Shown one piece after another: positions 41,834-53,326 of a stretch of 64,000 nt of DNA (position 1 is its first letter; the number at the start of each line of letters is the position of its first letter). Source of the stretch: Doryteuthis pealeii (lineage: Eukaryota > Mollusca > Cephalopoda > Myopsida > Loliginidae). The notes beneath the pieces are model-generated. The model did not search any database and was not told the DNA's origin. It saw only the letters and a list, made by a program, of their open reading frames with translations. The stretch spans positions 20,750,258 to 20,814,257 of the forward strand of contig CM042157.1 of the NCBI GenBank assembly GCA_023376005.1, written 5' to 3'. Position numbers and translations under genes: made by a program.

Positions 41834-42189
41834 CTTACGGTGTGGGAAAAAACATAATTCAATGTATCAATTAAGAAATGTACAAACATTTATCTTAGAT
41901 AATAAATGGGAAGAAGAAAAGTTCAACACATTTATACGGTCCGAAAATAATCATCTGTATCGTAATGTAGTGGCCAAAAGAACAGAAAAACACAGAAGGG
42001 TGTTCTAAGTTATATATATATAAAATGCTCAATGCGCTAAGTAGAGCAAAATTATAAGGGCGTAATTGAAATAGACACTATCTACCTAGGATTCACCTGA
42101 GCAGTTCACCAGGATAATTCTGACTGAAGTAGGTTGGTTAAAAGTTCTTTATTCTTTATTTCATGTGATAAAATAAAATAAAACTAAGG

Positions 42190-42590
42190 CCTACATTGAG
42201 ACTTTAACGAAGCCCAGAGCAAGAATACGACAAGTAAGACCCATTTTGCCAATCGACTATGCCCTTTTCTGCCTGACAATCCTAGACAACACATAAGCAC
42301 CAGGACAAAGACGAAAATCGCCTCATCCGAGTGGACAACTTTACCGTATCCTCCATACTCACGGATTTTATCACCATCATTTCTTCTGCCTCATGAAAGA
42401 GGGTTTGAGAGGCAAACATTATTCCAGTGACGAGGAAGTGAAATCTTCAAACCACAATCAACAGAATTTTACGGGACAGGGATACATGCTCTCATTCGAA
42501 GGTGGAACATTGCTATTGAGATATAACAGTAACTGTGGAGGAGTAGTGATGTGATCCACAGAGGACCAGCTTCATTTTGATGTATGATAC
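42190..42590 (+). pseudogene. Mariner-type transposase C-terminal relic
   Basis: Pieces in different frames, in the right order: ARIRQVRPILPID; ILDNT (second catalytic Asp region, D-N); IASSEWTTLPYPPYS; MKEGLRGKHYSSDEEVKSS; FYGTGIHALIRRWNIAIE. This is the order of a Tc1/mariner transposase from the DNA(A/S) motif to the RW..CI... tail. At least two frameshifts and several stops; the third Asp is lost (PPYSRI). A dead copy. 41,860-42,189 is unassigned. Confidence 0.8.
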
Positions 42591-42779
42591 ATGTTACTGT
42601 GTTGGTAATTATACATGTTCTAAACAAAATTGCATTACTTTTTTACTAAACCTCGTATAACAAGGATGGCTTTGGCATTAGATAACCAACGGTGTTTGAT
42701 GTGTCATCAAACAAATAAACCAACCCTATTATTTATTTCATACTGTTCCCATTCGGAAGACTACCCTAACACGGAATTG

Positions 42780-43405
42780 CCGACTACCTTTTATCTCTCA
42801 CCCCTTCTCCCGCCCTGTCGGCTGGGGCGTAAAAATACAATGACTGCACCTCTGCAGGGGGGTAAAACTCCCCCAAATGGGGCAACCTGTTTGCCGTGGG
42901 TGGCGACCCGTGATGCTTAAGAATGGAATCCTGGAGGATGAACAGTCCATGACATGCAACACTCCACTTAGACACTTACTTAGGCTAGACGGGCGGTCGG
43001 AGAGACCCACTCTGATCAATTAGCTAGTCATACCAAACCCTAGAACCTAAATGATTGCCCAAACTCTATTGCCCTTATGGCAACTCCAAGCCCTTTCTAT
43101 CATATGGGTGCCAGAAAGCGGTGACTGAGGGTCCTCATGTCCTGGGTATGACGTTAAACTCTATTTGATGGTGAAGTTCCAGTTCTGAAGGTCTGGGGAA
43201 TGAAGAGCACCCCTTCATCACCATTGCTCGCTGGTCAACTCTAACCCTGAGTGGTAGTACCTGTTAGTGTCCCATCTATGGGTTATATAGAAAAACAGGA
43301 GTTTATTTTTTTTTAATTGAGTATCCATTAAGACTGATTTTTATTTCAAAATTTTGTCAGCATTAAATGGCCCACAGAGGTTGATGTGCCGTAAAACAAA
43401 ACAAA
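42780..43405 (+). repeat. Repeat D, longest copy
   Basis: GC-richer than its surroundings. From GCCCTGTCGGCTGGGGCGTA through GTGGGTGGCGACCCGTGATG, GACATGCAACACTCC, TTGCCCTTATGGCAA, GGTGACTGAGGGTC, GTCCCATCTATGGGTT to GTTGATGTGCCGTAAAACAA. The ending (TAAATGGCCCACAGAGGTTG, then an A-rich tail) looks like a retroposon 3' end. Short open frames over it are not conserved in the other copies. Confidence 0.7.
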
Positions 43406-43865
43406 AAAAACACCCTTTCCCTTCCTTTTTTATTCCCATATTATTTTCTTCTTTTTGTTTCTTTCTTTTTTGTTTTTTTTTTTTTTTGTTATTTTACGTC
43501 TCAGCTTTTTAGTTGTCTCTCTGCGGCATCCTCTCTATCTTGTACTTTTATTTTCTGATCTTTTATTTTTCTGCCAACCCTTTCCGAACACTCGAAATTT
43601 CCGAAATTCGGATATCCTTTTTTTCATGGAACAATAATTATTTTGGACATGTTGTTTGTATCCTGTCAATGTGACATCTTTTCTTCCGGTTTGTAAAGAC
43701 AAACAAACAAACGTTCCTCACATACAAATAAAATCCTCATTTTAAAAAGCTGAACATTTTCTGTTCAGTTTTTGATTGGCGCTGTGAAATAAATATTTTC
43801 AGAGAAGCATTAAAAAGATTGCATCTAATTTGGATTTCTAATTTCCTGTTATCCTTCGAAGGAAG
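43406..43865. other. Unassigned T-rich then mixed stretch
   Basis: A poly-T block (43,455-43,490) in the repeat D tail zone; nothing coding recognised. Confidence 0.4.
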
Positions 43866-43899
43866 CGATGGAAAATAGTATAAAGTTATTCCCTTTAAA

Positions 43900-44172
43900 T
43901 GAAAAAAGAAGAAGGAGAAGGGTAAAAGGGGGAGGAGGAGAAAATTGGAGGGAACACCACCACCGCCAACAACAACAAATTAGGAGAGATGTAGAAGAAA
44001 TTCTTGGGAAGAAGAAGAAGAAGAAGAAGAAGGGGAAATGGGAGGGGAGGCCGACAACAACAACAAACTAGGGGAGAAAAATCTTGAAGAAGAAGAGGAG
44101 GAGCAGGAGGAGGAGGAGAAGGAGGGCTGAAGGAGAAAGAAAGGGAGAATAAGTACAATGACAACAACAAAA

Positions 44173-44251
<79 letters not shown>

Positions 44252-44285
44252 AAGAAGAATAGCAACAACAACAACAACAGACAAA
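43900..44285. repeat. Purine-rich low complexity: (GAA/GGA)n, (AAT)n, (AAG)n, (ACA)n
   Basis: (AAT)n at 44,173-44,222 turns into (AAG)n at 44,223-44,262 and (CAA)n at 44,264-44,280. The open frames are homopolymer-type artefacts. Confidence 0.9.
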
Positions 44286-44380
44286 ATGAAAAATTGAGGA
44301 AAAGAAAAAAAATGTTGAAAACCGCCAAATATTTGTCTTCGTTACATTTCTTTGCTATAACTAATTACATATATCATATG

Positions 44381-44627
44381 CTTCTCTCTCTCTCTCTCTC
44401 TCGTGCGCTCTCTCTCCCTCTCTCTCTGTCCCACTCTCTCTTTCTCTCAACCCCCCCTCTCTCTGCATCTGTCTCTGTCTGTCTGTCTGTCTCTCTCTCG
44501 CTTTAACTCTTCTTGTGTCACCGTCTCTCTCTTTCTGTCTTCGTCTCTCACTCAGTCTCTCTGTCTGTCAGTCTATCTGTCTGTCTCACACACACACAGA
44601 CACACACACAGTCCGTCTGTCTGCCTG

Positions 44628-44668
<41 letters not shown>

Positions 44669-44700
44669 GTCTGTCTGTCTCTCTGTCTGTCTCTCTCCAT
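44381..44700. repeat. (CT)n / (CTGT)n microsatellite
   Basis: Long imperfect CT with CTGT and a short CA insert. Leu-Ser open frames only. Confidence 0.95.
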
Positions 44701-45424
44701 CGTGTCATTACCAACATTATCAATCCTTCTCTTTCTCCTGAAATTTTCAACGCGTCATTTTCATCAGCATTGTTGATCACATTTCTTGTTAGTGCCACAA
44801 GCACGTAAACCAGGGGTTCACTTGCCTCACTAAATGACCACTAACCAGCTGACCACTTACAGAAAATACATTTAATCAGAATGGATTACCGCAGAGGCGG
44901 GCCAATGTAAACATGGCGGATGTAAACGGAAAGCAAAATACGTCAAGTGTCCATTATTCATTTTAGAGTCGACGCACGTCCGACACCAGGCACACACCTC
45001 ATCCAATAAGCACAAATCACGCAAAAGTGTGCCAGATTTACTTGTTTGCTTGTCTAGATGTGGCCAGTACAGAAATAAGGTCTTGAAGTTAATTAGACCG
45101 CGTAAATGATTCACTAATACGACTGCATTCTGTCTAAATCAGTCAGTTCATGATTTAATTGTAGATTTAGATAAATACCTTAGCTTCACAGTGATTTGGT
45201 TCAGGATTTTATTTGATACTCTATCACTCAGAGTTAAAATCTGTCATTTCTTCTCTTTAGGCAAGACATGGTACCAATGAAAAAGTTTGATTTCTGGATA
45301 ACTATCTCTTTATCGCAATAAAAACGGTAGATCCAATGCGTAAACCCTTTCATTCCTGATTCTGTTGCTACAGTTACCGTATGACAATTCCCATCTATCT
45401 ATGTCTTGCACCTATATGACTGTC
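44701..45424. other. Unassigned unique-looking DNA
   Basis: Mixed composition; no domain in the open frames. The last about 30 bases (CACCTATATGACTGTCCCAA) are repeat D sequence, the host of the following LTR. Confidence 0.5.
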
Positions 45425-45428
45425 CCAA

Positions 45429-45957
45429 TGTTACGTAGCAGCCTTCTTCGCTACTCTAAATCGTGTAAGTCAGTAGTCGTTGCGAGTATGTAGTAGTCAG
45501 CTCCTTTCGACTACTGGACTTCAATAAACAACAGATACGTATATACAGAGATAGGACCCTTCTTTATTTTCTTCGGTGTGTGGGTGGTAAAGGCGCAGAG
45601 CTTCACAATTAAAATGCCGGTGGCTGGCTAGAGTGCAATGTTCACAATGAGTGCCCGAGGGGTGTTTGCTGACGGGAGACGTGAAGTGTCCTTTTTGGCT
45701 GCTGGCTGGCGTCTCTGTGTGTCGGCTCGAATCTGCTCGCCTTTATATTGATAGATACGCCTCCACATCTTTATCTTTTAATCTGATAACGGACATTTGT
45801 TATATATTTCTTTATCTTCTCCCTGCTTCCTTGACCGGAAACCCTCTCTTCCGTTTTTTTAACTTCTTTGTTTGCTTTTACCGGAAAAAAGTCCTTTCGT
45901 CTTTTCTTTGTTTAATTTAACTGGAAATTCCTATTTCCGTTTGTACAATATACAACA
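45429..45957 (+). mobile_element. Solo LTR, 529 bp, with target-site duplication
   Basis: Begins TGTTACGTAGCAGCC and ends TACAATATACAACA, so termini are TGTT/AACA. It is flanked by CCAA at 45,425-45,428 and CCAA at 45,958-45,961, a 4 bp duplication typical of Ty3/gypsy-type integrases. A polyadenylation-type AATAAA lies at about 45,522. It is inserted in repeat D; removing it rejoins GACTGTCC(CAA) to CCCCTTTGCCATTATGGCAA as in other D copies. No internal region or second LTR follows, so it arose by LTR-LTR recombination. The frame at 45,651-45,920 is inside the LTR and probably meaningless. The plus strand is inferred from AATAAA. Confidence 0.7.
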
Positions 45958-46345
45958 CCAACCCCTTTGCCATTATGGCAAACCCCAGCCCTTTTTATCA
46001 TATATGTGCTAGAAGTTGGTGACTTGAGGTTTTAGCGTCCTTGGTCTAATGTTAAATTGCATCTAATGTTGAAGTTTTGGAGCTCTGGGGAATGTGGAGT
46101 ACCTTTTTCATTTCCATTACTCCCAGTTCCACTGTCATAGAGTCGAAGTACCTGGTAGGGTCCCATCTACGGGTTAAACATAAAAAGATAAATTTGAAAA
46201 TGTCTTTAAAAATTGATTTTTAGAAAAAAAATTGAATATCCATCAAGAATAAGTAAAAAAATAAAACGTCTTCGGGATAAAATAACTCAACAACGGTTGA
46301 CATGCCATAAAATCCGACCAACAGACTAGTAAATCAGACACAGAA
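45958..46345 (+). repeat. Repeat D, portion right of the LTR
   Basis: TTTGCCATTATGGCAAACCC, TATATGTGCTAGAAGTTGGT, TCTGGGGAATGTGGAGTACC, GTCCCATCTACGGGTTAAAC and the tail GGTTGACATGCCATAAAA. An AT-rich unassigned stretch follows (46,346-46,860). Confidence 0.7.
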
Positions 46346-46861
46346 AAAAAAGGACAGCTTTTTTTGCAACCATTCGAGACAACTATAACATAAATTTGAG
46401 AATAATCACCAAGTTAAAAAGCTTTAACTTTAATCCATATAAAAATTTTTTTTAAATAATGTAGAAAAAGAAAATAGAATAATTTTATATATTCAGAACT
46501 TAAATGAATCATATCATGATTTGATCAGCATTATTTCAAGGAATTCAATGATAATATATAATTATGTATTCACTATCTACAGCAATATAACTTTTTTTAC
46601 TAGTAATCTTATATTTTGTGAATGATAATTTCAATATTTTTAGTTAATGAAATTATTTTTTATCAAAAAGAAAACATTAAAATGGTGTACTAATTAAATA
46701 TGTACACACAAGATAATTTTGCTCAATTATTTTGAATATGAACATTTTTTAAGTTTTCTAAATAAAAATATTGAAGATTTTATTCTTCTTTAGATATTTA
46801 ATAAAGAAAAAATACTAAAATCCTAACTAAGAAACAAGTTATAGCCAGACGTGATTTGTAT

Positions 46862-47046
46862 AGAAGTACTAGTGCAAGCGCATGAGTAGCACAGGGATAT
46901 GTGCGGTAAAGTAAGGAGCTGGTGGTAGGTTTGGCACTCCACCTCAGACGCAAAGACAATCTCCTTGGTCTAGCGCTAGTAAAAAGGGGACAGACTCCAT
47001 CACTGATTGGCTGATACTGACTTTAGGCCACCCCGACGACTTTATT
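46862..47046 (+). mobile_element. SINE family B, head lost
   Basis: GCGCATGAGTAGCACAGGGA to GGCCACCCCGACGACTTTAT. 47,047-47,755 is otherwise unassigned except for a 34-base SINE-B scrap, CTCAAGGTTCCTAGTTCAAT and so on, at 47,513-47,546. Confidence 0.8.
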
Positions 47047-47759
47047 TACTACTGCAAGACGGCAACAAGAAGTGTAAGAAGGGACTACAGCAACGATGAC
47101 AACAAAGGGGTTGAGAATTATTCAAAATATGACAGACCGAATCACAAGAAGAAAATGGCGTTAGGCTACTGGGAAGAGATGCGTTGTTATAATGTTGTGT
47201 ATAACAAAGACGCTATTATATAAACATATGATTTTATTTATTTTACATGGGAATACAGAGAGATGTATTAATCCGTGCGTCTAGGCCCGGTGTAGTGTGC
47301 GAAGTAGTTCCATCAATAAGTGTCTGTGACAGTCCCTAATCTTCCTACGCTGCCGGGTTGTGCTGTGACATGTGAGGAAGTAGTTCTACAATATTGTTAC
47401 AGCTACAAGTTTAGAAGAAGCAGATCATCCCAAAGAATTCAAAATGAAAGTGTAACCAGCATGAAGAGTTTTACTGCAAAAAAATGAATAATTATTTGGT
47501 GTTATTGATCTAAACCTCAAGGTTCCTAGTTCAATACCGGTCCTTAAATAAAATTTAAATACTTATGCCCAGAGGGCTCATATTCTTGCTAGTACAAATA
47601 ACTAAATATCAGAGTTTGTATTATGTGCCAAGTATAGAATATACAAATATTGGGTACTACATTGCAAATTGCCGAACTTTTATTGATTCAGAATGAGAGA
47701 GGGAATTGCATTAAGAGAAGACAAATAAATGAAAATATCATTTATAATTTTTTTTAAAT

Positions 47760-48001
47760 GGAGAGGAAGAAGAAGAAGAAGAAGAAGAATTGAAGAAGAA
47801 GAAGAATGGAAGGGAGAAGAAGAAGAAGAAGAAGAAGAAGAAGAAGAAGAAGAAGAAGAAGAAGAATTGAAGAAGAAGAAGAAGGAAGGAGAGAAGAAGA
47901 AGAAGAAGGAAGGGAGGAGAAGAAGAGAAGAATGGAAGGAGGAGAAGAAGAAGAAGAAGAAGGAAGGGAAGAAGAAGAAGAAGAAGAAGAAGAAGAAGAA
48001 G

Positions 48002-48032
<31 letters not shown>

Positions 48033-48085
48033 GCAGCAGCAGCAAGAAAAAGAACAAGAACAAGAATAAGAATAAGAAGAAACCG
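47760..48085. repeat. (GAA)n purine tract ending in (CAA)n, (CAG)n and (AAGAAC)n
   Basis: About 240 bases of GAA/GGA followed by CAA, CAG and AAGAAC-type units. It yields Glu/Lys/Arg-rich open frames that are composition artefacts. Confidence 0.95.
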
Positions 48086-48215
48086 TCATCTCGTTACATT
48101 TTTTTATTTCATCTAGAAACTCAGGAAATAAGTTCTAGTCTCATCCGATGAGTATTACAAAACACACCAGTATAAAATAAATAATTGGCAGCAAGTGAAT
48201 ACAGGAAGAAAACAG

Positions 48216-48261
<46 letters not shown>

Positions 48262-48264
<3 letters not shown>

Positions 48265-48450
48265 GATAGGAAGATTGGAATAAATCGAACAGAAAGTGAC
48301 AAAGAATAGAGGGAAAGATGTGGACAACTCAAACAAGCAGATGTAGGAGATATATTTCTTTGCATATTGAGTGCGACTCCTTCTGTCTTTTATTTGAAAC
48401 ATTTGTGCATCATACATTTGTTTTATAGTAGAGAAAGTGAACGGGTGAGT
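48262..48450 (+). repeat. Fold-back family F fragment
   Basis: GAGGATAGGAAGATTGGAAT, AGATGTGGACAA, GTAGGAGATATATTTCTTTG, CATCATACATTTGTTTTATA match 32,420-32,790. Only one arm is present. Confidence 0.65.
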
Positions 48451-48595
48451 GGTGGGTTAGGTGATAAAGTCAGTAGAGGGGGTAGAGTTTGTGAGGGTTT
48501 GATTGGCCGGAAGAATTCTTTCTGTACTGGGTAGGAAGTGAGATAAGATCAGATGTATGGAATTGTTGGAGGAAATTTGATAGGTAAATAAATAA

Positions 48596-48604
48596 CTCTC
48601 TCTC

Positions 48605-48694
<90 letters not shown>
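48596..48694. repeat. (CT)n-(TA)n microsatellite
   Basis: Directly precedes the 3' end of the next SINE. 48,451-48,595 is unassigned. Confidence 0.95.
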
Positions 48695-48699
<5 letters not shown>

Positions 48700-48960
48700 A
48701 CCCCATCGCACGAGCAGGATGCGACACAAGGTCAATTTCTTAAGCGGAATTCAACAGGTTTGAATTCAGAGTTTTCCATCTCCTAGACCGGTTTCCTAAA
48801 CAAGGTTAAAGAGCCCAGTCTGCCCTACTATTTACCCATAGCTGGAGGGAGAGTAGGATTCATACCTTTCCCAATGATACTAGCGCTAAGTGAAATGCAA
48901 TTACCACGTCCAGGATTTGAACTCCATCTCCCATGTCTTTAACCATTACACCACGCGCTT

Positions 48961-48962
<2 letters not shown>
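48695..48962 (-). mobile_element. SINE family A, full length
   Basis: Tail TTTACCACCCCATCGCACGA, body CATACCTTTCCCAATGATAC, B box region CCAGGATTTGAACTCCATCT, head TTAACCATTACACCACGCGC. A (GT)n run (48,963-49,016) follows the head. Confidence 0.85.
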
Positions 48963-49016
<54 letters not shown>

Positions 49017-49019
49017 TGT

Positions 49020-49890
49020 GTATTTGCACCCATGTATGTATGTTACTATAACCCATCATCTTTGTAAAAGAAATATACTCAAGATGTCCCAACGTAGAGG
49101 ACAAAGCAATTTTTAATCCAATTTACAAGAGAAAAGTAATTTTGTGGTGTCTGTGTTCGCGCTGAACGTCATTTTAAATCATCTCAGTAGCTGAGATAAC
49201 TGTGAAATACTGATAGGCCATAGGCAAGAAGGGAATTGCATCAACCTCCCATCTCTACCCCAAATTAAACTCCCTTGGTATTTTCTTGTAGATCTGGGGC
49301 CTGTAGAACAAAAAAAAAATTCTATCTCCAAATAAGGATTTTCTACTCCATTTGTTGTATACTCTCTTTCTTTACTTCTTCTGCTCATCTTTGGTATCTT
49401 ACGTTCCTCTTATAGCGTCTGGACTTCGTCTTGGCGACTTCGTGTTTGGTCTTCCATTAGGGATTTCTCTTTATCAGAAGCCCTGTGTCATTGGTAGTTT
49501 TTAGATAATAACACAAGACTTCGATTTGCTTTAGATTATATTTTATTCTGAAATTCTTACCAGACTACCAGCGCAGATTGAGTGGGCCGTGCACTTAACA
49601 CGACTTACCACCGTCATGGTTTGGCCGATACTGACTAAAAACCCTTTCTAATCTAAGCCGGGAGAGGGTCTTCTCCACCGATTCTCATGGTATCCACCGG
49701 AAGGATCAGGATGAGGTCAAGTCTTGTCATTCAATCCTTCAAGGCCGCCAGTTGCAACTTATAACGGCCATTTTGGTTTCTACACTACTGTACATAAGTA
49801 TTAGGAATCTAATAATTAAGTAACACATTCAGGGAACATGTTAAAAACTGGTTCTTTTTGTGAAGTAATAATAAAAATATTTGCGAGTAA
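49020..49890. other. Unassigned unique-looking DNA
   Basis: No recognised protein or repeat. The higher-GC part (49,560-49,790, for example GTGGGCCGTGCACTTAACAC) is not matched elsewhere in the window. Confidence 0.45.
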
Positions 49891-49892
49891 CA

Positions 49893-49990
49893 TGTCTTAT
49901 TGTTGGTTGGTTGGTTGGTTTATTGATTTTAACGGCATACCAACCCGTCTGGGCTTATGTCATGCCTAACGTTTAGGAAGTAATATATGT
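49893..49990 (-). mobile_element. LINE 3' tail, same group as 17,775-17,818
   Basis: Minus strand: GGCATGACATAAGCCCAGAC, GGGTTGGTATGCCGTTAAAA, then CAATAAACCAACCAACCAAC. The GTATGCCGT plus (ACCA)n ending parallels GTTACGTGCCGTAA..AACCAACC at 17,780. Confidence 0.6.
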
Positions 49991-50149
49991 AGTGTATTTA
50001 CATTTATAGTTTTTAGTTATTGGTTTTAACAATTTAAAACCCGATCGATTCAGAATGGGGATTTTAACTGTTTTAATACACACATCTGTATGTATGTAAA
50101 GGCCGCCATAGAGTGCTCCATCCCTTTTATATATCTGTCTATCAATATA

Positions 50150-50155
50150 TCTGTC

Positions 50156-50215
<60 letters not shown>

Positions 50216-50310
50216 GAGAGAGAGAGAGAGAAAGAGGGAGAGAGAAAGAAGGGGAGAGAGGTGTTAAAGACCAGTGTGAGATAGATAGATAGATAGATAG
50301 ATAGAAGGAC
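50150..50310. repeat. (TA)n, (GA)n and (GATA)n microsatellites
   Basis: Three blocks in a row. Confidence 0.95.
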
Positions 50311-51050
50311 GTGTACGACTTACAGAAAGAAATTGTAAGAAAAAGAGGCTAATATGACAGGACAGTTTTCCGAGATAAATAGCCGGATAGAGGCGGGCGT
50401 TCGCAAAGACTCATCGGGGATCATTGGATAAAGTGATTTCTGCTCTTAGATGTGTAAGGATTAAGTGATCAGCGGACGTATCGATGCCGTTCAGTCTATT
50501 TGCAAGATTGACAGGCCAGTTAAGGCGGAGGCTGGGTTGATGATAAACCAGCAGATGAGGCTCTAAAGTCCGTTTAGACAGATGAGGCGATTGATATTGC
50601 TTTCGACTGATAGATGGATAGGCAGTATCTTGCCGCTCGAATAAATGAGACAAGACCAACCGAAGATTGTAGAAAAAGGACAATCTTAATGCAAATAAAG
50701 TGGCAAAGGTCCAGGAAGAAAGTGATTACGTTTCTCTACGTGTGCTTAATATCTCTTCGGTCCAGTCCTTTTGTACAGAAGAAGCCAACGTCAATAGATT
50801 ATCTATGGCTTCCGGAGAATTACCATATTGAATAAAATTTGATTTCAAAGGAAAATTTGTTACCGTCTCAAACCATTTAAACGAGAAAGTCGATTTTCTG
50901 AATGTACTTTTTTTCTTTTGGTATTTCCAGTTATATTCTCAATTATTTATGTGAATAGGATTCACATAACTATTACAGTCCGAGCGCTACTTGTCCTGTA
51001 TACATATTATATATTATTGCCTCACCAGTAACAAGACATTTTTTAAAAAT
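50311..51050. other. Unassigned unique-looking DNA
   Basis: Open frames at 50,411-50,683 (minus) and 50,614-50,835 (plus) have no recognisable domain. Probably intronic or intergenic. Confidence 0.45.
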
Positions 51051-51051
51051 A

Positions 51052-51671
51052 CTAGCAAATATATGCACCCTCCGGGTGCAAGTATTTAAGTTTTAATGTA
51101 ATGAAATATCGTATTAAATTAGAAAGTCTAATAAGAAGGCAGATAAAAAGATATGTAACAGAGTGGGGGTATAATAGAAAAATAGAAATGAAACTTACTC
51201 TTCCATCACTCACGTCTTTCATTGCTGAATTTTACTTATTTAACTATTTAGTTAAATTAGGAAATAAAGAATAAAATGACAGTTATTTTTTTTTTTTGTT
51301 AATGGATTTCATTTAAGATTCATTGAAGAGATTTTTGCTTATATTCATTAAAATAAAACCAAACAATTAGAAATCAATAATACTAAGCACATATTTAATA
51401 AAATCAGATTTTTAATATCAATATGCAAATTAGCCTTCCCATTCACACTGTAAACCGCTATTTTTTGTATATATAAATACAATTGCATGTTATTTGTATA
51501 TAGATATGGACAACACTAATAAAAAGGTGAAGAAATTTTATTAATAATTAAGGTTTAAATATAAATAAAATCATGGAGAATGTGATGTAAATAACGAAGG
51601 GAATTGTGACTTGAGTAGTAATATAGTTTCGGTTACAGACGGAAAAACACACAATCTCCATTATAATAAGA
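51052..51671 (-). mobile_element. Helitron family A, copy 4
   Basis: CTAG at 51,052-51,055 flanked by T (minus), perfect GCACCC-TCC-GGGTGC hairpin, 5' end TCTTATTATAATGG at 51,671 preceded by A. Confidence 0.85.
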
Positions 51672-51730
51672 TATCACATTGTTTATAGGTTAATATTAAT
51701 TTAGTGGTTAATATTAATTTTATGATAACT

Positions 51731-51803
<73 letters not shown>
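51731..51803. repeat. (CT)n-(GT)n microsatellite
   Basis: Simple block; 51,804-52,000 is unassigned. Confidence 0.95.
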
Positions 51804-51804
<1 letters not shown>

Positions 51805-52002
51805 TCTGGATGATCCTGAATTATCCTGAATATCCTTTCAGTGAAATTGAAGTAGTTAATTTCTATCAGTTACTGGGTTCCCTAAAGTATGTATTGAGCC
51901 CATTCCAATATTTATTTATCTTGTCTCATTCAGATTTTGTCTTTTTCCAACGGTCAAAATTGTGATTCAATCGGTTTTTCTTTTTTTCTCTAAAACTACC
52001 AC

Positions 52003-52028
52003 ACACACACACACACACACACACAAAT

Positions 52029-52069
<41 letters not shown>

Positions 52070-52085
52070 ATATATATATATATAT
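52003..52085. repeat. (CA)n-(TA)n microsatellite
   Basis: Abuts the SINE-A 3' end at 52,086. Confidence 0.95.
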
Positions 52086-52278
52086 TTACCAAACCCTCCG
52101 CGCGAGCAGGATGCGACACATGGTTAATTTCTTGAGTTCAACAGGTTTGAATTCAGAGTTTTCCTTCTCCTAGACTGGTTGCCTAACCAAGGCTAAAGAG
52201 CCCAGTCTGCCCTACTATTTACCCATAGCTAAAGGGAGAGTAGGATTCATACCTTTTCCAAAGGTATTAGCGCTAAGG
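52086..52278 (-). mobile_element. SINE family A, head lost
   Basis: TTACCAAACCCTCCGCGCGA to AAGGTATTAGCGCTAAGG; it stops where the tRNA-like head should begin. Confidence 0.85.
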
Positions 52279-52304
52279 ATAATAAGTATATGCTAAGTAT
52301 ATAA

Positions 52305-52509
52305 TATATATATGTGTGTGTGTGTGGGAGTGAGTGACTGAGTGTGTATTTGTATATATATATACGTACACAAATACCCTACCACATATATAAGTATATG
52401 TGTGTGTTAGTGTGTATTTGTGTATATATATACATACACAAATACACACACACACACACAATACACACACACACATATATATGTGTGTGGGAGTATGTAT
52501 TTGTGTATG

Positions 52510-52548
<39 letters not shown>

Positions 52549-52553
52549 CTGTA

Positions 52554-52605
<52 letters not shown>
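52305..52605. repeat. Alternating (TG)n, (TA)n, (CA)n microsatellite
   Basis: Complex simple-sequence region with mirror-like TG/CA blocks, so it can form hairpins. Dipeptide open frames only. Confidence 0.95.
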
Positions 52606-52608
<3 letters not shown>

Positions 52609-52835
52609 CCAACCCTCGCAGGATGCGACACAAGGTCAATTTTTAAGCGGTTTTAACAGGTTTGAATTCAGAGTTTTCCTTCTCTTAGACTGGTTACCTA
52701 GCCATGGGTAAAGACCAGTCTGTCCTGCTATTTACCACAGCTGGAGGGAGAATTGGATGCATACCTTTCCCAAGGTATTATTAGCGCTAAGTGAAATGCC
52801 AACAGCTTCGTCCAGGAATTGAACTCGCGTTTGAC

Positions 52836-52836
<1 letters not shown>
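52606..52836 (-). mobile_element. SINE family A, near full length
   Basis: Starts ATTACCAACCCTCGCAGGAT at the TA tract and runs to TCGTCCAGGAATTGAACTCG (B box). A second TA/TG tract follows (52,837-52,901). Confidence 0.85.
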
Positions 52837-52869
<33 letters not shown>

Positions 52870-52870
52870 T

Positions 52871-52901
<31 letters not shown>

Positions 52902-52903
<2 letters not shown>

Positions 52904-53326
52904 AATATAATAAGTAAAATAACCCGTATCTACGACAGTGTCTTCGATTATTTATTTATGTATTTATGTATTTATTTATTGTAATTCATGGGTACTTTTG
53001 AAACGGAATATACTGATTTGTGCCTCAGAGCACATCCATGCCAGGAAGATGCCAGATAGGCGGCTGTGAAAAGGTTAAGTATGAAATGAAAAAATGGATA
53101 AGGGAAAAGATGACTGCAAAGATGCATCGTAAATGGTTTTGTAGATAACACAACAACAAAAATGCAAAGTCTAAAAGACGTTAAGGAATTCTGAACTAGC
53201 CAATATCTGATCTCAGCAGGACGGCTAATAATCGATAGAGCGAATCGAAAAGGCTGTCAGAACGAAGCTGGTTAAAAAAAGAAGGAAGTTTTTTTTTTTC
53301 AAAAGTATTAAGTAACTTTTCTGCAG
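52902..53326. other. Unassigned stretch
   Basis: Contains a short (TTTA)n run. No gene recognised. Confidence 0.4.

Noticed and set aside
44160..44280. CRISPR-like array of short regular repeats
   Set aside because: Pure AAT/AAG/ACA microsatellites without spacers, in a eukaryotic window.
45651..45920. 90-codon open frame
   Set aside because: Falls inside the solo LTR; no domain seen, and LTRs do not normally code.
47680..48151. Glu/Lys/Arg-rich 140-codon frame and Ser/Leu-rich opposite frames
   Set aside because: GAA-repeat translation; no start context or conserved domain.
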